Source: Andrena cerasifolii
Lineage: Eukaryota > Arthropoda > Insecta > Hymenoptera > Andrenidae
Assembly: GCF_050908995.1 (NCBI RefSeq)
Contig: NC_135120.1
Span: 2,555,433-2,619,432 of the forward strand
Direction of reading: 5' to 3'
Length of the DNA stretch: 64,000 bases
Numbering within the stretch: position 1 is the first letter of the stretch; every line of letters starts with the position of its first letter. Shown here one piece after another: positions 55,801 to 64,000 of the stretch. Under the pieces are notes generated by a model. That model did not search any database. It worked only from the letters and a program-made list of their open reading frames with translations, and was not told where the DNA came from. A program made the position numbers and the translations under genes.

Positions 55801-56941
55801 CAGGGTGTCCCACTAAGGAGTGGACAGCGCGATATCTCTTAAAGTATTGTCGATAAAAATATAAAAAAAATAGGGAATTGCATGGTTCGAGGGGGCCCAT
55901 TTATTAGCGCGAACGAATTTTGTTTTCGATTATTATTTTAAAAGATACGATGGTCAAGTTCGGTTTTTCAAATGGAACTATTTTTTTTGAAGACCTGAGT
56001 TGATAGTGCGTTCCAAGACAAATTCAATAAGCTTTAATGTATACACTTTATTTCCACTGGTTTTTAAGATATTGCGCTTGCAAATTTACTGATTTTCACT
56101 GCAAGAAACCCCTCTGGAATGGCAAAAACCGGGGGCGGTCTTACTGGCGCCACGGGTGGCACTGCCTGTTGAAATGGATACTTACCTGCCAAAGGTCTAC
56201 GCCAGAAATGGCAGGCCCAAAGGCTGGACAATTCTTTTCCGTGAGAAATGCTACTTAGGTAGGTATCGTTACTTTTATTTCGCACTTGCTTCTACGCTCG
56301 GATGGCCGGTTCTTTTGGGAGGGATGCAAGTTGGATTGGTTCTGATAGAATCTGCTCCCTATGGTTGAAATTTAGTCTAGCAACTTTCACTCCTCCTAAC
56401 CTAACCAATCCAACTTGCATCCCTCCCAAAAGAACCGGCCATCCGAGCGTAGAAGCAAGTGCGAAATAAAAGTAACGATACCTACCTAAGTAGCATTTCT
56501 CACGGAAAAGAATTGTCCAGCCTTTGGGCCTGCCATTTCTGGCGTAGACCTTTGGCAGGTAAGTATCCATTTCAACAGGCAGTGCCACCCGTGGCGCCAG
56601 TAAGACCGCCCCCGGTTTTTGCCATTCCAGAGGGGTTTCTTGCAGTGAAAATCAGTAAATTTGCAAGCGCAATATCTTAAAAACCAGTGGAAATAAAGTG
56701 TATACATTAAAGCTTATTGAATTTGTCTTGGAACGCACTATCAACTCAGGTCTTCAAAAAAAATAGTTCCATTTGAAAAACCGAACTTGACCATCGTATC
56801 TTTTAAAATAATAATCGAAAACAAAATTCGTTCGCGCTAATAAACGGGCCCCCTCGAACCATGCATTCCCTATTTTTTTATATTTTTATCGACAATACTT
56901 TAAGAGATATCGCGCTGTCCACTCCTTAGTGGGACACCCTG
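55801..56941. mobile_element. Fold-back element FB3, loop inverted, TA-flanked
   Basis: 1141 bp, with the same termini as FB1 and FB2 and TA at 55799-55800 and 56942-56943. Both arms lack the same 23-bp segment that FB1 has at 2329-2351. Both also carry the same base change in the CCGTGAGAAATGC word. The loop (about 56335-56405) is in the opposite orientation to that of FB1 and FB2. It lies just past the C-terminal end of the HARBI1 remnant at 56966-57551. Confidence 0.9.
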
Positions 56942-56965
56942 TATTTAAGATAATAAAATAAGATA

Positions 56966-57551
56966 TTATTTTGTTATGGTTTCATATTGCCAAGGAACTT
57001 CTCCAGCAAGCGAAATGAACCAGTCTGCGAAAGCGTTACGAATGTCCATAGTTTGTTTATTTAGTCTTGCATAGCGTCTTGTCTTATTTGTTTTCAACGC
57101 TAATGCTTCATCTGCTACTAAAACATTTGGATCGAAATGTCTGTACATGGGAGAGATTTAGTAGGTGACACGAGCAAGATCAGATCACCAGTAACCGAAG
57201 CTTTTCCCCCAGCTTGTCCCTGCATAGCAACTTCCATTTATTGTAATATACTTGTGACTAGCATCTACAACTGCAATCAAAATAATGAAAAATGTTCCTT
57301 TATATAATTGTAAAATGCTGATCCAGAGTTTTTGGGAGCAAATATATACACATGTTTGCCATCCACTGCGCCAACACATTTCGGGATATTTGACTTTTTG
57401 ATAACAGTCGGTTCGTTTTTTTTCTCCATTTTTCATTATTAAATTTTGACGGCATGAGCGTATTACGGATTGTGTGGAAAATTTGTTGGGCGATATTATT
57501 TACAGTTGCCTCTCCAAGACGAAAACTGGAGGCTATTGCTCGAAAAGACAA
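56966..57551 (-). pseudogene. HARBI1-like transposase remnant 2
   Basis: On the minus strand, frames from 57551 give SFRAIASSFRLGEATVNNI, the helix-turn-helix-like region before the HARBI1 catalytic core. Shifted frames then give KCVGAVDGKHVYI-like sequence with the first catalytic aspartate and FFIILIAVVDASHKYITIN. The middle of the core is missing. The last part, FADWFISLAGEVPWQYETI, resembles a HARBI1 C-terminus and ends at 56966. Several frameshifts make it non-functional. It differs clearly from the copy at 57932-59690, so it is not a recent duplicate. Confidence 0.75.
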
Positions 57552-57931
57552 TAGTGGACAGAATCTAAAACATTATTTAAAATAAGCAAAAATTAATTAA
57601 AATAAACGAATACTAATTTTGCAATTGAATAATTACGTATGGAAATTCAAAAATCATTTTTCAATATACAATTTGGTTGTGACGTTAATATAACTATTTC
57701 TCAAACTTATTCTGATTTGATACTTTGACATTGATCTTCCATGGGACACGTAAATGATTTTCGCACAAATTATATGTTAACTAACCCAACTATCCAATGT
57801 ATAAACAATTAAATTAATCAAATTTTGATACACAAACGATATATAGTTCTAATTTAAAAAAATTCAATGTACCTATCTGTCATGCGTGCCGTACTTGGTG
57901 AATTGTTGAAAATGTGAAATCATTTTTTTAT
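57552..57931. other. AT-rich spacer between the two HARBI1-like genes
   Basis: No coding sequence recognised. It could contain decayed N-terminal sequence of remnant 2 and the 3' UTR of the upstream gene. Confidence 0.4.
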
Positions 57932-59085
57932 TTATGTTCTAACGCCTCTTTCCACACAGGTGTGTTGCCATTCCACGGCCCCCTCCGGTGCATTAAAATA
58001 TGTCATAAACATATTGCGGACGTCGAACCCCTGTGCATTTCCAAATCCTCCTGCTCTAACCAATGGCATCATATTGTTGCTTCCCATGCTTGCCTCGAAA
58101 TCTGTTTGTTTCGCGTGACTATTTTTTATAAATTCATCCCGCAACATGTTGTGGAGGCAACATGTTGCTGTAATAATATTATCCGTCGTTTCCGGAAGTA
58201 CCGCAATTGGTGCATAGAAAATTCTGAAGGTTTGGGACAATATGCCAAACGCATTCTCCGACACCCTACGGGCTCGGCATAGCCGATAATTAAAAATTGT
58301 TTTTTTTTTTGTATCTTCTGTCGCCTGGTTTTTTGGGTACGGCTTCAACATACGTTTCGTCAATCGGAATGCCTCATGGCCCACAATTACGTGAGGGGCT
58401 GCCACGTTCGTTCCGGGAAATGGTTTATCCATGGAAAATTTTAATTTTTCCGTATTTATGGCTTGACTCATTATGGATTTCTGGAATATTCCACTGTCTC
58501 CCTCCTTTCCATACGAACCAACGTCCACAATAATAAATTTGTAATTGGCATCCACCAATGCTAATAATACAATGGAGAAAAAGTTTTTGTAATTGAAATA
58601 AAGGGAACCACTATTCCGTGGACATTTAATTCTTATATGTTTTCCGTCAATAGCTCCGACACAATTTGGAAAATTCCATTTCACGTAGAAGTCATTGCTG
58701 ATTCGTTCAAAATCCGCAACACTCGGCTGCGGCATAAATATGGCAACTAATTTATTGCACAATTCTTGCAATGCTGTCCGTACAATTATGCTTATATAAC
58801 TCGGCGATATTCTAAATGCGTGCGATAAGGATTTGTACGATTCTCCAGTGGCTAGGAACCTGTAAAAAAAATATATTTTTGAATTATTTCAGCTGGTGAT
58901 TGTAAGAAGAGATGGAGAAACATATGTGATACATTTCTGTAGTATGGTACAGGATCGGCAGTAACAGAGGGAGAGAGAGAGTGCGGGAGAGAAAGAAAAC
59001 CGGTAGTTAATGATAAGGCGTGCGAGCGTGACGATGTAGACGAGGACCGAGTGCGTGATAGTGTAATTGGCAAAAGGAGAGAGAG

Positions 59086-59137
<52 letters not shown>

Positions 59138-59690
59138 CGCAGGTCAAAAAGTGTGGAACAGGGTGAATCGAATGTATGAGAGCGAAGAGAGAATTTACGG
59201 CAGAGTATGCAGCGAGTGAAGCGGGAGTGTACAATGCATGTGCAAATCAGTAGTCGGGGCATAATTATTAAGAGACAATAGGTACTTTGCATTAACTACA
59301 GTAAAAATGTACAACTGTAATAAAATTATGCGACGAAAAAATAAAATATATCTCTTGTGGAAAATTAACTTACCTTAATGTCAGGAGCAATTTATCTTCG
59401 GGTGAAATTGGTTTCTTGACTCTTATATACGATTTTTTCCCCAAATCTTTTCTAATAAGATTCAAAACGAAATGAACCTGTTCTTTATTTAGCCTAAAAA
59501 ATTGTCAATAGGTTTCCTCGTTATCCACTAAATGGTTTGCTATCAAGATTCGAGAATAACCCTCGGTCCTTCGAGTCTGGAACATCGTTTGCATTTCACT
59601 TCTTTTCCTTGACTCCAAATATGCTCGCAGAAGAATATCGTCGTCTTCTTCTTCGTACAGCAATGCACGCAGCAGCAATTTGCGATTCAT
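57932..59690 (-). pseudogene. HARBI1-like PIF/Harbinger transposase, two exons, one stop
   Basis: Exon 1 runs from the ATG at 59690 to 59374 and exon 2 from 58859 to a stop at 57932; the donor AAG/GTAAG and acceptor TTTACAG/G give matching phases. The product would be about 415 residues, normal for HARBI1-type nucleases. After an acidic N-terminus come SPEDKLLLTLRFLATGESYK and a helix-turn-helix-like SHAFRISPSYIS. The DDE_4 catalytic core follows: VGAIDGKHI (Asp), VDVGSYGKEGDSGIF (Asp) and RRVSENAFGIL (Glu). The C-terminus ends near VEWQHTCVERG. The only visible defect is a TGA in exon 1, just after DNEETY (about 59511-59509). The partner Myb/MADF-like protein of Harbinger elements was not found. 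Confidence 0.88.
59079..59131. repeat. GA microsatellite in the HARBI1-like gene's intron
   Basis: About 25 GA units, preceded by an impure GAGAGAGAGTGCGGGAGAG tract from 58968. It lies within the intron between the two exons. The leucine/serine-rich frames on the opposite strand are artefacts. Confidence 0.95.
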
Positions 59691-59726
59691 TATGAGAATT
59701 ATAAACCGCTTTGCTGTACAGATCAC

Positions 59727-60205
59727 GTCACACTGTCACGTCAATACGACACGCAATATTGAACACTGTAGGAACGTTCGTAGATCACGAATTCACAGAG
59801 ATGTGTCTGCTTTGAAGTCACAAGAACGAGTGTCGTTCTAGCCAACGTTGGGAGAGGTCCTAAGCTAAGGGCAATAAAATTATTTATTGCATCCGTAAGG
59901 TGGGGATAAGCTATTTTGGTGTATCGGGACTTGGAGTACGCACACCTCTCCAAACTTGCTTTTCCATTTCATAAATGCGAAATAACCAGAGAAAACGTGA
60001 CATATGTATGTATATGTATATGTATATGTTGTTGTAATTTCATTATGATACACACATTGGAAACACCCTTCCTCAAAGAGGGGGGACTTGCCCCCCGTGA
60101 ATTTGGCGGCGGAGGAGGAACCTTTTTCCTCTTGACGAAATCGAGGGCGAAACCCTCACATCTGGTTGCCAAAAATTATTGTGGCTGATCGGCAAATTGT
60201 GAGAG
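59727..60205. other. Upstream flank of the HARBI1-like gene; no other gene
   Basis: This should hold the transposase promoter on the minus strand. No clear TATA box at a fitting distance was identified. A TATGTATATG repeat is at about 60003-60027. Confidence 0.4.
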
Positions 60206-60209
60206 CCTC

Positions 60210-60500
60210 GTCAGGGTCCGGTTTATATTATAACCATACTATCCCGCGAGTCGGCGGTTAACAACGGTACGTGCGGGTCCGAAGTCATCGCATGTACCTA
60301 CTACCTACCGACAGAGCAATATATGGATTAACTCAGACTGAAGAATGCATTAAATTCTTAAAGACGGCACGACGGTCTTGATTGCCCTTTAGAAATCTGA
60401 CAAACAGATGTTATTAAACCGTCCTTTGGAAAATATGTAATTACCGATCGTTAGCGAATGATTTTTTACTTCGTTCTCACTCCGCTCGTCCCGACGCACG
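60210..60500. repeat. Left copy of a ~290-bp direct repeat flanking a hairpin
   Basis: It matches 61140-61425 in the same orientation. Shared words are CTACC.ACCGACAGAGCAATATA.GGATTAA and CAAACAGATGTT.T. The two copies flank the family F hairpin at 60545-60985, so together they may be one composite element. Confidence 0.7.
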
Positions 60501-60544
60501 TGAGAAACATGCCACTAATATAGCAATTAAAAATTATTATCCAC

Positions 60545-60985
60545 CAAGTCCACCATCAACACGCCTCGTAGAGAGACACAGGAAGAAAAGGATAGTCCGC
60601 TGCCTGCGTCGTCTTCCTTTCAAATTAAAGACGGATCCCTTATCTCTCGGGTATAAACACGCGTTGGAATATCAAAACAAAAGCACGCGCTGACGTATTG
60701 GTTGCGAGAGAAGATAAGCTATAGGGAGGAGATTATATTATAACCAATCGATACCGCATTCCATTGAAACAGCAGCTTTTCACCTCTGTCCAGTAATATC
60801 TCCTCCCTATGGCCCACCTTCTCTCGTACCGAATATGTCAGCGCATGCTTCTGTTTTGATATTCCAACGCGTGTTTATACTCGAGAGATAAGTGATTTCT
60901 CTCAAATTTTGTAGGGAGAACGATGCAGACGGGAACACGTACAGTCAAACGACTACCCCTTTTCTTCCTGTTTCTCACCGCGAGA
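60545..60985. repeat. Family F hairpin
   Basis: The left half (GAGAGACACAGGAAGAAAAGG, then GGATCCCTTATCTCTCGGG, GAATATCAAAACAAAAGCACGCGC) mirrors the right half (CGCATGCTTCTGTTTTGATATTC, CTCGAGAGATAAGTGA, CCCCTTTTCTTCCTGTTTCTC). GGTATAAACACGCG on each arm resembles a TATA box. The loop is near 60770. Confidence 0.75.
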
Positions 60986-61139
60986 CGTAGGTACTAATAC
61001 TTTTTCAGAGTGATTTCATTTCCTGCTCCATTGTCGGTCAACTATTTTTCGATCTAACATAAGAACATCTGCTTATTTTGTTCATGGACGAAAATGCCAC
61101 ATATGATTCCAAAAAGTTAATCAGGCTGATCGACCAAAC

Positions 61140-61425
61140 GTCCGACCAGAGTCACGGTTTATGATCATATTGTCCCACGAGACGGCGCGGCGGTTAATAG
61201 CAGTACCTACGTCTGAGTCCGAACCCATCGTACGTACTACCCACCGACAGAGCAATATACGGATTAATTCATTGTGAGACTGAAGAGTGCCTAAAATTAT
61301 TAAAGACGGCATTACCTTCTTGACTCCCCTTTAGAAATGCTGGCAAACAGATGTTGTCGAAACGATCTTGGGGAAAATACGAAATTATCGGTCGAAAACA
61401 ACGAATGAATTCCCGCCTTTGTCCC
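61140..61425. repeat. Right copy of the direct repeat flanking the hairpin
   Basis: Same orientation as 60210-60500, with about 20-25% differences by eye. Its start (AATCAGGCTGATCGACCAAA) also resembles the flank of the family F centre in 39519-43351 (about 41658-41680). Confidence 0.7.
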
Positions 61426-62430
61426 AACGCACAGTGGGCTTCAATGCCAAGAATAGAGAAAAAATTCAACATGCCACTTTTTCCACTCAAAATGTCGAAT
61501 TTTATAAAGCTACTTTATAAAACACTAGTACTGCATGTGAAAAAATCGATAAAAAGTTTAAAACATCTTCGTTTTTATTGCAATGAGAACAGTTCGAGCG
61601 TACAATCTTTTCTTTACTTTTTAAAACCTTTATTTCTGCCATCTTGGGTCCCTTCACCCATTTAGCCGATTGGAAAGTTGCCCAAATATTGTAGAATTTC
61701 GTAGGAATGTATTAACACTTTGTGAACAGTATTTGGTATATAGGATAACATGGATACAGGTTTGCAAATATTTCTGCACTTTCCATAGTATGTAGGTATA
61801 TTTATCAAATTGTTCTAGTTTCATTGGAATTATTCACATTACTTTTTTTAAATAACGTCAATCCTCCGTACGAGTTGTATATTAATACTTTTTTTATGAA
61901 CTTCCTTAATTATATTCCGCAGTTTCAGTGCGAAAAATGTGATGTTGTTGAATTTCCCCTATTTCTTGGAATTCAGCCTCGCTGTGCGACATAGAATACA
62001 GGTAATTACTCCATTATTGGCAAATATTGCCAAATCTTGTTTTCGCAGTTGCGAAGTCAAATGTATGAAGTTCCCGGAGGGCAACAAAAAAGCCGATAAT
62101 TGCTGATATTTCTTCAATGGGTTTCTTATGGAAAAGAACTACGTGTAACTAATTATTTGCTATTGCTTACGAAAAACGATACTACTCATTTCGGTTCCCA
62201 AAAAATTTATATCATCAAAATTTAAAAGACTCGATTCAAAATCTTGCACAAGAAAAAACATACAAACTTTGACACGTGTCTATACACAGATCAGAAGTAG
62301 CCGCCACGATATTTTCCCCTTTTTTAGAAACTCATATTATTAGTTTACAAGAAATATATAAAAAAAAACATGATCCCATAACTTTTGAATTCTGCCATGT
62401 TTCCTTATTTTTGGTGATTCTGTCCCACTG
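61426..62430. other. Unassigned AT-rich sequence in the Harbinger-type insert
   Basis: No recognisable frame. This is where a Harbinger accessory (Myb/MADF-like) protein could have been, but nothing supports one. Confidence 0.4.
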
Positions 62431-62714
62431 TCGCGTTGGATCGCAGCGCGGCCGCGGGTATGACTCCCTTTGGAGCAGTCAAGCGATTTGCCACCGTCGC
62501 TAGCCGCGCGGCTAGTAGATTCCGCCACCATGGCGGAAAACAGACACTCATCGCATTGTGTTGCGTCTCAAGTAGCCTAGGTTGCTGCTGTAGCAGACGC
62601 GCGGCCGCAGCCGCTCGAAAACGCGGCTAGGAAAACGGTTGCATGCTTCTCCATAAGAGCGGTGCTTAGGATTTGGCCGCCGCCGCCGGACGCGGTTAGG
62701 AAACTCAACCTTAA

Positions 62715-64000
62715 GAATCTTCCCGAAGTACTATTGATGCTCGAGGAAAAGATGTTGCTTCATCCTTCGCTAACTGATGGCTATAAATGGGGCTGCGGAT
62801 GTCCCATAGGTTACCGTATTCAAGGTGTACGTGTCTATCGGTTGTCGAGGATCTGCGCGCGATAAAATCTTTTGATATTTGCGTTGGTCGGGATGTATCA
62901 ATATCTGTCAGTACATTTTCGTAATGTCTTCGGTAACTACGTAAATATGTACTCTAAAACGGATAAGAAGTGAGTATAGTCGTCTTGAATGGTTGGACCG
63001 GTCAAAAGAGTATCGTTCAACGAAATTCCACTAGAGGTTTTTGCGGATGCGTCAAATACTACTCGGAGTTTTGTCGTGACACTATTCTCTTTTACTATTG
63101 TATGATGGGTAAGTAGTAACCCTCATCGATGGCACAGGAATTTAATCTTGTCATTTGATCTAACGAACTATATTTGTTTAAGAAATCAATATATCTGGAT
63201 TTTAATTCTGGATTTTTCACTAATTTACCTTCCGAAGAGTGAAATCGCTTAAGAGCAGCGGAATATGAACCGCCTAATGAAAGTATATTGGAATTAAAAG
63301 GAAGTTTCGTGATATATTTGCCTGAAACGGCATCGCCAGTTGTGTTTAATCGATAATGTTCCTCACACGTACGCTCTTCAGGTGATAGTGACTTCGTCCG
63401 TGGAGGCTCTTCTATTTCCCAAAACCTCGCAACCTGTCCTTCTGACGATGTTATGGCAAGCTTACAGTGTATCTTATGAGGCGTAGACTCGATTGGGATT
63501 CTACCCGATGGAACCCATCCAAACTTAGTTTTTCGCAAGATAATGGTATCGCTTGCTATTGAAATTTGCCCAACGCACAGTAACCGCACGAAAACTTCTG
63601 CGCCAAGAATTCCGTCGATGATTGATAGAACATTGAAATTAGGATCTGCCAAAGGCAAATTTCACGGGATTTCTATTTCCGCCCTTGAAAACGATCGCGA
63701 TGGTACAGCGTCGATAAAGGCTGGTATTATTAAAAAGTCAGCTTTGATTGGAAAATTGGTTATGCGCGATTGTATTTGAGCTACGGTCATGCTCGTTATG
63801 TCCGTGACCTCGCGATCGAATCCCACTACCGAACCTTCGTTGCTTGGCGCAGTAAACCTAACCTTCCTACTATTCGTTCAGTAAAAAAATGCGCCTGCGA
63901 TCCCGTATCCAACATAATACGACATCGTTGCGTTCGTCCCTGGTTGTCCAAAATGTTCACCACTACCGTGTATAATAGAACTTCGGATCTTATACGGTCG
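62715..64000 (-). pseudogene. BEL/Pao protease and N-terminal reverse transcriptase, partial
   Basis: Read from the right edge leftward, the aspartic protease motif LDTGSQAHFF is at about 63890-63912, followed by protease and DUF1758-type sequence (NVLSIIDGILGAEVFV). Reverse transcriptase sequence begins with FWEIEEPPRTKSLSPEERTC, then LRVVFDASAKTSSG..SLNDTLLTGP and EDITKMY with the first catalytic aspartate. TLNTVTYGTSAAPFIAI then leads up to the break at 62714. Visible damage includes a stop before LPLADPNF, a small deletion and stops near 62940, and frame changes after that. The gag region and 5' LTR lie beyond the window. The polymerase continues at 52329 after the Harbinger-type insert. 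Confidence 0.9.

Larger units (their letters stand above)
52330..62711 (-). mobile_element. 10.4-kb Harbinger-type composite inserted in the BEL/Pao polymerase
   Basis: The left end is AGGTTGAGTTTCCTAGCCGC, and the right end is its inverse (GCGGTTAGGAAACTCAACCT; two differences within 24 bases). Exact TAA duplications lie at 52327-52329 and 62712-62714. The 3-bp TWA duplication and the HARBI1-like transposase gene inside (57932-59690, minus) agree with PIF/Harbinger. Deleting the insert and one TAA would restore the reading frame across the break. GC-rich subterminal zones lie at both ends (52345-52480, 62430-62690). Later arrivals inside include a solo LTR (53549-54788), fold-back FB3 (55801-56941) and a family F hairpin (60545-60985). 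Confidence 0.85.

Noticed and set aside
58852..59292. 146-codon minus-strand frame rich in Leu/Ser, in the intron of the HARBI1-like gene
   Set aside because: The core is a GA/CT microsatellite and the rest shows no domain; it overlaps well-formed splice sites.

Overview
The window is a stretch of animal, most likely insect, nuclear DNA. Hymenoptera, perhaps an ant, is my best guess from the mix of transposon families, but that is inference. It is AT-rich, almost free of host coding sequence and saturated with transposable elements at many stages of decay. There is no operon structure, no standard tRNA or rRNA gene and no CRISPR array.

One host gene is recognisable. It is a GCN2 (EIF2AK4)-type eIF2-alpha kinase on the + strand, seen as four exons at about 1348-1508, 12258-12691, 21044-21320 and 37102-37615. 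All have plausible splice sites and mutually compatible phases. They encode the kinase-insert acidic stretch, the catalytic loop and DFG, the activation loop through the C-lobe, and the start of the HisRS-like domain. The introns are 10.7, 8.4 and 15.8 kb, and the next is longer than 26 kb. I find no earlier or later GCN2 exons, so the gene runs off both ends of the window.

The introns hold many mobile elements. At 1.8-7.4 kb there are two abutting TA-flanked fold-back elements, a short hairpin, a hAT-type MITE with an exact 8-bp target duplication, and another inverted repeat. At 8-9.4 kb lies a 5'-truncated LINE. A solo LTR (family A) with 4-bp duplications occurs at 10.5 and 45.4 kb, and a truncated copy adjoins a copia fragment at 16.8-18.8 kb. 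An AGACGTC-rich repeat with a tRNA-like segment covers 18.8-20.6 kb and contains a 151-bp Harbinger-like MITE. A second LINE tail is at 29.2-30.1 kb, and further copies of the fold-back families follow.

From 38.6 kb onward the window is a set of nested transposons. A DNA transposon bounded by about 580-bp inverted repeats (38.6-39.2 and 47.2-47.7 kb) contains a decayed DDE_1-type transposase gene. It has been entered by a 3.8-kb fold-back element with mariner-like ends and by a family A solo LTR. From 49.07 kb to beyond the right edge lies a minus-strand BEL/Pao retroelement: 3' LTR, integrase, an inverted reverse transcriptase/RNase H block, and the reverse transcriptase catalytic motif. It is split by a 10,382-bp insertion with 3-bp TAA duplications just before that motif. 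The insert carries a HARBI1-like transposase gene with a single in-frame stop, a second HARBI1 remnant, another solo LTR and the third copy of the 1.1-kb fold-back family. Reverse transcriptase and protease sequence resumes after it.

The strongest general observations are the unusual fold-back family, whose arms share copy-specific differences and whose loop is flipped in one copy, and the layered insertions, which can be ordered in time from the sequence alone.
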